From Paulownia fortunei (Eukaryota; Streptophyta; Magnoliopsida; Lamiales; Paulowniaceae), in assembly GCA_019321725.1 (NCBI GenBank), contig CM033106.1, positions 15,660,551-15,724,550 of the forward strand: a DNA stretch of 64,000 bases. The letters run 5' to 3'. The position numbers and the translations under genes are program-made. This document shows, in pieces, positions 34,860 to 44,976 of this stretch. Under the pieces are notes generated by a model. It saw only the letters and a program-made list of their open reading frames with translations, was not told where the DNA came from and searched no databases. The stretch's first letter is position 1; every line of letters starts with the position of its first letter.

Positions 34860-35499
34860 GTGTGCTTGAGATTTAGTGACACGCCTACAATAATAATAAC
34901 ATTTTAAAATCATTAGTAACAAAATAGTAAAGACTTGTTTGGTATTGTTTTGGAGAAATATTCTCTCTCTCCGTAATAAAAAACGTATGGATCAACTTTT
35001 TGAGTAAACATATTTTCAATCATTACTTCAATTAAATAATTATTATATATTATTATACCCCTACTAATTATACAAAACAATACTAACAAAACATTTTAAT
35101 TAAAAATATATCTCAATCACTCCAACAAACAACATTGACAGGTATTTACAATTAAAAATATTTCTCAAAATATATTATATCATTTTTTTCCTCAACAAAA
35201 TATCTAATTACATATTCATTTTCCACACATTTTTAATTTTACTAACCAAAGTATATTTTTTTAGAATAATTCCCTTAGAATGTTGAAAATAATTCCAAAC
35301 AAAATGTAACATTTTTTTTGTAAACACAGTATGTGTGTCTAGATGGGAGGGGTTTGATATGGACTCCTACCCATTTATTTGAAATCACCACAAGTGGAAT
35401 AAAAGAAATGCCACAAATTTGAATTTGAAAGTAACATGAAGAAAGAAAAAAAAAAGAGTAGCACTCCCTTACATGTGGTCATGCCGTAAATCCAAAATA
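34860..35499. other. AT-rich DNA, no feature recognised
   Basis: No coding frame or LTR edge is identified. It lies beyond the J-domain exon and runs into the 3' end of the LINE, whose exact end I cannot place. Confidence 0.4.
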
Positions 35500-35643
35500 C
35501 CAAATTGAATATCTATCTAGCTTGACAATGGCATGAAGACACCTGAGCAAATCTACTGCACTCCTTAAAATCAGACTCCCTCAAGCTACAAGCGTTATTT
35601 GCAATGAAGTCACTTGCTTGGTTTCCTTCCCTATAGATGTGAG
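35500..35643 (-). pseudogene. LINE RNase H, C-terminal end
   Basis: Minus-strand reading gives HIYREGNQASDFIANNACSL, the C-terminal helix block of plant LINE RNase H (H-x-REGN-x-A-D). It lies beyond the solo LTR and continues the RNase H segment at 37852. Confidence 0.78.
35639..35643. repeat. Left target-site duplication GTGAG
   Basis: Exact match to 37847-37851. Confidence 0.82.
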
Positions 35644-37846
35644 TGTTAGAGTAGGATGCTCAATGCCTCAATTGGATTAGATGTATTATACTATTTTTCT
35701 TTTATAAAGATAATTTTATTGGAAATTATATTAATAAAAAAATATTTTCTTTATCTTATGTCATGCATATTTTATTTTTGCACATTAGATAAAGTTTTTA
35801 CACCAAATTTAGTTACGGGGCATGGTCGCACATATGATGGCGATCATGGAACATGCCTCTAAAGCTTTAGTCTTAAATAAGTTATGAGTCGAGAGTTTTT
35901 TGAGATGGGACATCAAATAACTCAGTAAGACTCGCACATATAATGCATGCTCGTGAGACGAAATGTCACATTCCATTGGCATGAGCGTAGAGACGCAAGT
36001 GCATGTATGTGAGTATTTGTTAGAGAACAAGTACATCGAACATGGCCTGTAACAAATTGTTAGCTAAAGACTTTATCTATCGAAATAAGAATTTTTATGT
36101 TGCGATAGTACACGACTAGTCCGCGGACTTGAGCCACGATGGTAGCCTTATGTACATCTTACAACACTTTGATATATCTTCTTCTTGTTTGACAATCACA
36201 AATGGGGTATGTTGGGTGTTGCACTGATGTGCATGGAAGTTTGTCAGTGGCCAATATAGAATTCGACACTTATTTTTTTAAATAAGGGAATCTCCTGTAT
36301 TTTCATAGTTTGTGATGCAAAGACCTTGGCCAAAGCAGGATGAATCGTGATTCTTCATGAATCATTAGAACTTGAAATGGGATCACAGTTATTGAATCAT
36401 TTAGGATTTTGACATATAATACATACCCTAAATTCAATCGAAAGATTAATTATTGAAAGGACCATACGTCTATGGTACTCGCAACTAAAATAGGTTTACT
36501 CGCTATTTTACCTAAAACTAGTTTATCATGATTACTTGCTAGGTATTTTCATTGATAGTGAGGTTTTTAGAATTAAGGAGTTGTTCCAAGCGGATTAATT
36601 AATTGAAATAATTGTTATTCATAAGTTGCAAATGTTGCTAGCCCACTACTAGCTTAGTAGTGAACCTAAGAGGGTCATACATTTTTATGGAATGTAATAT
36701 TTCTAATTTTAGAATTTATCCAATAGTTGGAAATTAATTAATTAATTAAGAGTTTTATTTAATTGAATGGTTAAATTAAATTATTCAATTAAATAATTGA
36801 ATTATTTAATTGGACGTAATTTGATTAGGAAGTCCAGTTGGAGCCAATTAAATTAATCAATTGAATTGATTAAATTGGAATTGAATCAATTGGATTGATT
36901 TGTGGATTTTTTAGTCCAGACCTAAAAATTAATGTGGACCACTTAAGAAGCCTACTAAAATATGAAGAGAATAAATTAAATAAATGTAATTTATTTAATT
37001 AACATATTTATAGATAATTAAATATAGTGACCAATTTTATGGGATAAAATCGGCCGCTAAGATTTAATTCATATATAAATATAATTATAGTATATATATG
37101 ATATATCTATCTTGATATTATTTGAAGAGTTCAAATTAATATCAACAATGTATGTAAATAATTTTGATGATTAATGTAGTTTCAAATTAGTCTACTTACG
37201 AGAGAGAAAAGAGAAGAGTTCTTGGAAAATTTGGAATTCTTCTAAGATCAGACTTTGAAGTAGTTCAAAATTATCGAACACTCCAAGAATTGGAGAATTA
37301 TCAAATTTTCAGCCCTATAAATAGTTATGACTGAAAATTACACATAATAATTTATTCAGAAAATTTAAGCAAAAATTATTTTGTTTAAGTCTTCTATTTT
37401 TCTTTCCAAGAAAAGAAAAAGAAAAACATTTTCTTGTAATCTTGATTTTCTTGTTCTTTAAAAGAAAAATCAGTTTCTTATTATTCTCTTCATATTATTG
37501 TTTCAAGAAGTTAAAAAATCAATCTTTATTATTCTTTAAAATTTACTCCGGTACTAGATTAGTAAATAATTAAAAGGATACTAGCGAATCCTTTTGATTG
37601 GTGTTGCTCTTTCATATTGTTGACTTGATAGAGGGGGGACACTTGGATCCCTACGAGTTCTGAAAGTCCGGGATAAGCAATTGATTACTTCATTCCCTAC
37701 AACAATCAAAGTGTATGAAAAGTATAATCCAAAATCTATATTTGTTTATTATTAAAATTGCGTTCGAATCAAATGGGTTAAATTTATATTTGATAAAATT
37801 TTAATTTTCTGCTGCGTATATCCCTACGATTATAGCAAACTCAACC
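35644..37846 (+). mobile_element. Solo copia-2 family LTR (2,203 bp) inside the LINE
   Basis: It starts TGTTAGAGTAGGATGC and is alignable to the copia-2 5' LTR along its whole length. It ends ...gcaaactcaacc where the 5' LTR ends ...gaatccaaca, so the terminal A is mutated. Exact GTGAG repeats flank it and LINE RNase H sequence lies on both sides. No PBS or internal sequence remains, as expected after LTR-LTR recombination. A TATA box is at 37316-37323. Confidence 0.9.
37316..37323 (+). promoter_or_regulatory. TATA box of solo copia-2 LTR
   Basis: Tataaata in gccctataaatagttatg. Confidence 0.55.
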
Positions 37847-37851
37847 GTGAG
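37847..37851. repeat. Right target-site duplication GTGAG
   Basis: Exact match to 35639-35643. Confidence 0.82.
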
Positions 37852-38240
37852 TTATTCATAGTTGCATCTCTGACAAAAAAAAATTGAATCTTTGCCAACA
37901 AGTGTTGGAATGTCCAATGCCCACATTGTATGTTTCCTATCAACTAAATAACAACTTGTGCATCAATCTCCAACTAGACTTTCTCAAAACCAACCTCAAA
38001 GCAATGTTGAAGACCTTGAGCTACTGCACGTAATTCCGTAATGTGTTGTTCCTTAAATAATTAAAGAAAGCCAAAATAACAACTCTATTGCAATCTCGGA
38101 TCAAACCTCCTGCCCCAGCGGCGCCTAGATTACCTTTGCTTGAGCCATCACAATTAAGCTTCACCCAGTCATGTGAGGGTTTCTTCCAAAGCACCTTATA
38201 AGCAAGCATAGGTTGTTTGAGCTGACATAAATCCAAGGTT
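37852..38240 (-). pseudogene. LINE RNase H domain, N-terminal part
   Basis: Minus-strand reading gives WKKPSHDWVKLNCDGSSKGN and LGAAGAGGLIRD, the first strands of the RVT_3-type RNase H with the catalytic Asp in NCDGS. Downstream frames still show the words ITCSSSRSS and VGD near the second half. A stop follows RNYVQ at about 38021. The domain continues across the solo LTR at 35500-35643. Confidence 0.83.
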
Positions 38241-39560
38241 CCTAGTCACTAAGAAGTCACCATTCCAGAATGACGTTCCAACAGCTCCACACTAATGAAT
38301 TAGGCGAAGATAATTCATCACTTTCCAAATAGTTCTTTAAGAAGTGAATAGAATAGCCCTGTATTTCAAATTATTTCTACCAGTCCAAATAAACCATAGG
38401 ATGGGAAGGGGGATGATGCTTTTACATAGGACTTTAATACTTGAAGATTCGGTATACCTTCAAGCTTGGAGAAAAAGTTGAACTAAATCAGTTTGAGGTA
38501 GCCTCAAATTAAATTTTCCAGTAAAAAACTCCTAAATATTGCCAGCATGTATGCAGTGCAAAAATAAGTGACTTACGCTTCCCTGACTATCCCTACAATA
38601 ATGACAACCATTTTAAACCCTGTGCTACTCATCTTTATATCAACTAGTATCCAATCTCTAAGTAATCTCCACATAAATACAGACATTGCAGGTGTGACGG
38701 TGGGATTCTAGATTGCTGCCATCAAGCTTTGTCAAGGCTTTGAAATGCAATGAACATTCCAAGCTGACTTAATAGTAAATTGTCTCAACGAAGTAGGCTT
38801 CCAGACCAGCAAATCCTCAAAGCCAACCAAAAGAGGATTATCAATAATATCTTTAACTAGAAACTCTAGCAAATGAGATTGCAATTTATCAACATTCCAT
38901 TTATTATTAACCACAAATACTAAGCATGGATCCAAAGAACGCCCCTTACCTACAATTTGAGCAAGCGGAGATGTCCCAATCCAGTGGACATACCAAAAAG
39001 AGCAAGAACCCCTTCTAACCCATCAATAGATATTTGGCTCCACCTCATGTCTCACCCTACATAATCTTTTCCAAAGAAATGAGTATAAGCCTCACAAGGA
39101 GATTGACTTGGATTACTAGAATGGCAGTACTTTATCCGCATGAAACGTGCCCATAAGGACTCACCAATCTTCATATTCCACCATAATTTACTTGAGAAAG
39201 CATAATTAACATCCCCCAACTTTCTAATTCCTAAACCACCTTCATCAAAAGAGAGAGAAATCTTATTCCAAGAACACCATTGGGTTTTTTATGAACCTTA
39301 TAAGCACCCCAAAAGAATCTAGCAAACATGCGCTTCACTCATTGAATAACTACTTTAGGTGCCGCGCAATACCTGAAACATATGAAGAAGCATATATATA
39401 ATACACTTTGAATAAGCTCCAATCTCCCATGAGATAAATGATTTTTCCCTCATCCAAATATACGGTCTTAAATCTTAGCTATGATATCATCAAACAATGT
39501 AGCTTTTTTCCTACCCTTGATCAAAAAGATACAAGGTAGGTTAATGGAAACCTTTTAGAA
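38241..39560 (-). pseudogene. LINE RT C-terminal and zinc-finger-like region
   Basis: Recognisable pieces are WNVDKLQSHLLEFLVKDIID, LVGFEDLLVWKPTSLRQFTI and KSAWNVH (about 38740-38930), matching the zf-RVT region of plant LINEs. To the right lie eroded thumb-region words such as LSHGRLELIQSVL. Many stops and shifts occur. Confidence 0.72.
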
Positions 39561-40565
39561 GAGAATCCAGTAATCGATTTTATAACTTGAATCTTCAAAA
39601 CTAAAACCTTACATCCCCCAACAAATGAGCTCTTTTGAATGTTAATACTTTATCTGGATATGTCTTGATAAGACTGCAAGAACTCCATAAGTTTATGCAA
39701 ACCAGTTGCGTTCACTTTTGTGAAGATAATCACATACGCCAAATGAGAAACCAAGATCCCCCTGAATTACTATATTGTAAACTCAGACAATTAATAATAA
39801 GATGATTGAGGCCACTAGAAAGATATTCAGAGGCCAATATAAATAGTGTCGGGGATATTGAATCTCTTTGCCTAAGTCCCCTTATGGATTTAAAAAAGTC
39901 ATCAGATGCGCCATTAACCAAGACAAGAAAACCAATTATTTTCAAGGCAATTGTGAATCAATTGTATGGAATGAGATGTAAATGCAAACCTCATAAGCAT
40001 CATATAAAAAAATCCTCAATCCACCCTATCATAAGCTTTCGCCATATCCAATTTTAGTATTGTTATCAATATAATGCACAACTTCTTAGGCTAGGAGTAT
40101 GTTGTCTCCAATTAGGCGACCACTTACAAAGATACTTTGATGGAGAAATAAGCTTTAGAAGAATCTTTGGAAGCTTATTTGACAAGAGATTTAAAAAAAT
40201 CTTGTTAACCACAATACACAAGCTAATTGGTGAAAGTTAATCCAATATCTTGGATTTTCAATTTTAGGGATTAGAACAATTGAGGTCCATGTAAAATTTA
40301 TAGGAATGGGGATACTTATGAATAAATCAGAACAAGCATCATATAAATCACACTAGAAATAAAATCCCAACAATGTTGGAAAAACATCAACGAAAACCCA
40401 CCAGGACCTCCCACACTATCAACATGAATTTCAAAAACTACCTCATGCAACTCTTCAAAGACGGCATTCCACATACCAAATTGGCCTCCTCATCCAACAA
40501 AATCCTCATAATATTTGCAAAATCAACCTCCCTAAATTCTATTTCCCGGCCTGTGAACTATTGGA
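39561..40565 (-). pseudogene. LINE reverse transcriptase
   Basis: Minus-strand landmarks in shifting frames: an FFQHCWDFIS-like block, IVLIPKIENPRYWINFHQLA (about 40210-40270), VLVNGASDDFFKSIRGLRQR and DSISPTLFILASEYLSSGLN (about 39780-39925). The next block, where FADD is expected, reads SHLAYVIIFTKVN (about 39715-39753), so the catalytic aspartates are deleted. The right end abuts the copia-4 LTR. Confidence 0.82.
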
Positions 40566-41021
40566 TGTAAGGGCGTAGATATATAAAAAAATATGAGAGA
40601 GATAAAAATAAATGGAAGGCTAATGTTACAAATGTAATATTAATAGAAATATGTTCACTATTTGGTATTACAAACAACACTCAATACAATTTCTATTTTG
40701 TACTCTCAAATAGCCTTGCTTGGTTTTTTTTTCTCACCTACTCAATTTTTCCCTCAGATTGCTTGCTTTCAAATATGAAACAACATTACCTATTTATAGG
40801 CTCAAGCATTACCAAAAATACAATAAAAATTTAATTAAACAAATACATTAAAAGAAGAAAATGGTTGGCCGGTTATGCTAATCTACAAGTATCATTCTTA
40901 GTGTACCACAATAATGCACTATTCATTCTTAGTATAGCAAAATCATGCACTATCCATTGTTAGTGCAATATAATCATGCACTAATTGGTAAGTGCTTGTA
41001 TTACAAATTAATATTTTAACA
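40566..41021 (-). repeat. 3' LTR of copia-4 (456 bp)
   Basis: Plus-strand edges are TGTAAGGGCG (left) and ...atattttaaca (right), giving TG...CA on both strands. A reversed TATA box (ctatttatagg, about 40790) is inside, and tandem-like tagtgca/atgcacta blocks lie at 40900-40990. Confidence 0.8.
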
Positions 41022-41035
41022 CCACTTCTTAATTT

Positions 41036-42355
41036 GTAATTTGGATATTATTTCAAAATTGCTCCATCTTTTCAAGACTAATTGATTTAGTGAAACCATA
41101 TGCCAACTACTCCTTTGTGTTTACAAACTCCAATTGAATTCTTGTTCATTCACAAGATTCTTGATGAAGTGATGACAAATTTCAATATGCTTCGATGTTG
41201 TATGAAAAACTAGATTTTTTGTCATTGCGATAGTTGACAATTATCAAAGAAAATTATTATGGGAGTGCTTTATCTTTGTTGAATATTAGTCAAAATTCTT
41301 CGTAGCCAAACTGCTTCACAAGCAGCATCAATGGCTACAATATATTCTGTTTCTGCTGATAAGAGTGATATTATCTTTTGCTTCTTAAATGCCTATGCAA
41401 TTATTTTTGAACCCAAACAAAATACATAACCAGATGTACTTTTATGATCATCAAGTGACCCAGCCCAGTCACTATTAGTGTATCTAATAAGCATATTTTC
41501 TTTCTATTTGACATGCTTGATGCCGAGTTTTCTAGTTCCTTGAAAGTATCGTAAGATCCTATTTGTTACTGCATAGTGTAGTTTGCTCGAATTGTGCACG
41601 AACCTTGATATCAAATTGACTGGATAGACAATATCAGGCCTTGTATTTATTAAGTAGATCAAGGATCCAACTAAACTTCTATAAGTCTTTGCATCAACTT
41701 TGGCTACGGCATCATTCAAATGTATTTTTTTATTAGCTACAAGCGGAGATGAGATTGGCTTGCAATTGTTTATCTAAATTTTTTTCAATACTTTTTAAAG
41801 ATATTTTTCTTGAGAAATTAATATTTCTCCTTTTGATTGGCGAACTTGAATCCTAAGAAAATATTTCATGAGATCCGAATCAGTCATCTTGTACTCCTTC
41901 ATCATGGCCTTTTTGAAAATTTCCACCATCATGGGATCAGTCCCTGTATAAATCAAATCATCTGCGTAAAGATAAACAATAAGAAATTATGCACCATCTT
42001 TCTTCATGTATAGTGATGGCCCACTTTAACTTCTTTGAAATCTATTTCTCTGAAAATAACTGTCAATTTTGTTGTTCCAGGCTCTTGATTCTTGTTTTAA
42101 TTTGTATAATATTATTCTGAGTTGATAGATTTATCTTCTTTGCCTTTGACAACATAACCTTCTGGTTGCTCCACATAAACTTCTTCTTCTAGGTCACCAT
42201 TGAAAAATACTGATTTAACATTCAATTGATAAAACTGGTAGCTCCAATTATGCTACTAGAGTAGGACAAGTATTTTTCCATTCAAGCAACTGGTACAAAT
42301 ATCTCATTGAAATCAACTCATGACTGCTGAAGACCGTCATCCCTCTGGCAGATTG
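41036..42355 (-). pseudogene. copia-4 RT and RNase H
   Basis: RT words on the minus strand begin VDFNEIFVPVA (about 42290-42325) and continue with eroded RT blocks; a region matching the YxDD area lies near 41950-41985. The RNase H part is clearest: DAKTYRSLVGSLIYLINTRPDI and VNLISRFVHNSSKLH, ending KLGIKHVK (41504-41719). Numerous stops occur. Confidence 0.82.
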
Positions 42356-43104
42356 AGGGATTTACCAAATTTGACAAGAACTAATCTTAAGAAATCCTTG
42401 ATACTTCAGCCAAGCATTCAAAAATCGAAAAGATGACGGTTGTCTTTCCAAAGAGACCTCTATCTCGATCAACAAGGGATAGTGATTTGAGTGCTTTCTA
42501 TCCAAGTGTTTTATTTGCATTTTTAGGAAACACAACAGACCACTCCAAGGTAATTAAAGCACGATCACAACATTGCCATAAGTTGTTACGCTTATTGATC
42601 CAAGTGAAGGCTCACCCTGATATCCAACATCCAAAAGTGAGCAATCCAAGATTACCAAAATTTTCCATCAATGGTAATTGTAAAGCTCTCCCACAGTTTT
42701 TCTCATGAGCATGCAAAATAATATTAAAAACCCCAACCACATCCATATTGAGCTACTATGACCAAGATTACGCAACCATTCCCAATCCATCTGTTCTTAT
42801 ACACTTTGCATACATGAAAGAACAAAAAATGCTCGATGGCAGCAATAGAGACGAGACCAAAACATCAATAAATTGCTCATGGTCACATAGAATATCCAAT
42901 TGCATATCATCATTACAGAATATCCAAATATGCTCAAAAATATTAGAAACAATGCAAAATAGAACTCTGAGTCATCTCATGTATATCCAAATGAATCTTA
43001 AGCTCGAAAATCACAAGCAATGTAGTATTATGTTTTTACAAACTCGTCATAGTTTTAGCTATTTTGTTTCTAATCGCCCTAATGTTCCACACAAGGAACT
43101 TCAT
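42356..43104 (-). pseudogene. LINE ORF2 endonuclease domain
   Basis: ORF2 opens at the ATG at 43102-43104 with MKFLVWNIRAIRNKIAKTM, the start of plant LINE AP-endonucleases, which nick target DNA. The C-terminal block (AFTWINKRNN, RALITLEWSVVFP) is at about 42515-42620, and FLNAWLKYQGFLKI near 42385-42425 marks the linker to RT. The frame has many stops. Plus-strand ORFs in this interval are shadows. Confidence 0.8.
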
Positions 43105-44690
43105 ATCTAACATCAAAGATAGATGCATTTGAGGTAGTCCTTATAATTCTTCTAGTAATGATTGTCCTTGGAATGGCAGTACGTTTTCTCCTAGGAGATT
43201 ACTCCACTTCATCACAAGACACCTGATGGTTTCGATCCTCCTCGTCACTAAATACGATCAAATCATCGGCAGGATGTGGATCAATATTTTTGTGAAAATA
43301 GCAAGAAGGGTAAAGCCTGCATTAACTATGCAAGCTTCTTCATTGACTGCACAATTAGTCATTGCAAGAAAGCTATAAGGGTTAAGGTTACAATCATTTG
43401 AAACCCTACCTCTCATCTAAGAGGGATCACTCATATCCTCATTCACCCAATTTAATTCCTCTAAATCTTCATTTAAGATAGAAAATAATTTATGATCCGG
43501 ATCGTTTGCTCATTGATCGGTTTTTTAGTACTTCCACTTCAATTAGGGATTTCAGAAACCCTAGAGCTAGGATTTTAGACCAGATTAGGATTAGGGCTTT
43601 GATGAACCTTACAGTAGATAAATCATCCTCCATAACAAATTTCACTTTAACTTCTAACAACTCTTCAAGAAGAGGATCAACAAAAGTACGCTTGTATATG
43701 AGTTGTTGAAATATCTTTAGGTTTTTCCTTTTTTGCTGGCCTAAGTTTTTTTAGACTTATCAATTGGCACACATTTTAAAGTTCCTTCAGCATGCGATTA
43801 CACATACTTTCCCAAATTTGATCTATGCACACTTGCCAACTTGAGCATCAATAGCCAGATTATCCTTTACGTTTGGAACAGGTTTGTGGTTCCCATTTTT
43901 AAAACACCAAGAATCCTCATGACCTTGATGTTTTCATGTCTTACAATACTTAGGGGGTTTTCATAAATAACCCGTTGATTAATGATGACATCCCCACGAA
44001 CTAACGCAATCTCCTCAATTGTCTTATTCAACATATTTAACTTAATACACACCCTCATAATACATGGCCATGTTTGATCTGCAGTAGGTTCGTCAACCTT
44101 CAAAAGGTGTCCCAATTGCAGAAGCAAAGTCAAACATTATATGCTTGTGGAATAGATGCAAAGGTAATTCTGGAAATCCAATCCAAGCTAGAGCTATCCC
44201 TGATTCCACCTTAGTGTCATAGTTTGGCATCCATTTGAACACTCTCATATGAGCCCCATCAATAAAAAGCAATTGTTTTATCCAAAGAAGCGCGTAATCC
44301 TCTTTATTTGAAATCTTTATAACTATATGCTTGTAGTTGATAAGTCCAACGTTACAGCCCCCAAAAGTTTAAAACCTGAGAATTTTTGGCGAATGATATG
44401 AACTAGAGGACAACCATGGAGAACATCCCAATAAGGGCAAATCGATAAGAATTAGCCAAACAATCCCTGTTATCTTTTTTTGAAAACAATAGCTGGCTCC
44501 CCATTTAAATGGATTTGGAGGATATTGGATGTTCATCAGGATTGTGGAAGATTTTCTTAAGAATGAAGTGTATCAAAAGTACCAGTAAGAACACCGGCAA
44601 ATGAAGATTGCCGACAATAGAGGCCGAGAAAGGATCAGGAGCTTACGTAAAAGGTTAGGGTTAGGGTTGGAGAGAGTTTTAGCAGGTTTG
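43105..44690 (-). pseudogene. LINE ORF1 (nucleic-acid-binding protein)
   Basis: ORF1 proteins coat the LINE RNA. Minus-strand frames show YKHIVIKISNKEDYALLWIK, MRVFKWMPNYDTKVESGIAL, AWIGFPELPLHLF (about 44165-44300), then IGTPF and RVCIKLNMLNKTIEEIALVR. A zinc knuckle (KYC..., HQGHEDSWC, about 43900-43960) has its second Cys codon changed to a stop. This is the DUF4283-type ORF1 of plant LINEs. The N-terminal start is not certain. Confidence 0.8.
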
Positions 44691-44876
44691 GGAGCATCCA
44701 ATTTTTCACCTATTATACAAGAAAAATATCAGGGTTCTAGAACAATAGTTATTAATGAAAAATCTTATTTGTAGTATATCAAAGTAATATAGATTTTTTT
44801 AACTCATGCACACACTCACTCACACATACTGAGGCCAAACCCCTACCAATGAGGCCGATCCCCTACTTCCCACACA
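44691..44876. other. LINE flank up to the gap
   Basis: Short unassigned stretch with a CA-rich run (acacactcactcacacata) and a repeated aggcc.ac/gatcccctac motif. It ends at the assembly gap. Confidence 0.4.
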
Positions 44877-44976
44877 NNNNNNNNNNNNNNNNNNNNNNNN
44901 NNNNNNNNNNNNNNNNNNNNNNNNNNNNNNNNNNNNNNNNNNNNNNNNNNNNNNNNNNNNNNNNNNNNNNNNNNNN
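44877..44976. other. Assembly gap of exactly 100 N
   Basis: A round-number run of N, the usual placeholder for a gap of unknown size. The satellite starts immediately after it, so the left edge of the array is not known. Confidence 0.99.

Larger units (their letters stand above)
40566..42355 (-). mobile_element. copia-4: 3' part of a copia element inside the LINE
   Basis: From the right on the minus strand: RT, RNase H, polypurine run (aaattaagaagtgg, 41022-41035) and a 456 bp LTR. Gag, integrase and the 5' LTR are missing. The right boundary, where LINE sequence (FLNAWLKYQGFLKI) gives way to copia RT, is near 42355. Because only one LTR remains, a target duplication cannot be checked. Confidence 0.83.
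35500..44690 (-). mobile_element. Plant LINE (non-LTR retrotransposon), interrupted twice
   Basis: Minus-strand order from the right: ORF1 with a CCHC knuckle, endonuclease, reverse transcriptase, zinc-finger-like reverse-transcriptase C-terminal region and RNase H. This is the layout of plant LINEs with a C-terminal RNase H. It is split by a solo copia-2 LTR at 35644-37846 and by copia-4 at 40566 to about 42355, so the LINE is older than both. All frames carry stops. The 3' end and poly-A tail are not clear. Confidence 0.85.

Noticed and set aside
42433..43110. Plus-strand ORFs of 91 and 120 codons as host genes
   Set aside because: They are antisense to the LINE endonuclease, whose motifs read on the minus strand.
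44652..44671. ggttagggttagggttgg as an interstitial telomere repeat
   Set aside because: Only about three units, of TTAGGG rather than the usual plant TTTAGGG type, and inside LINE ORF1 territory.
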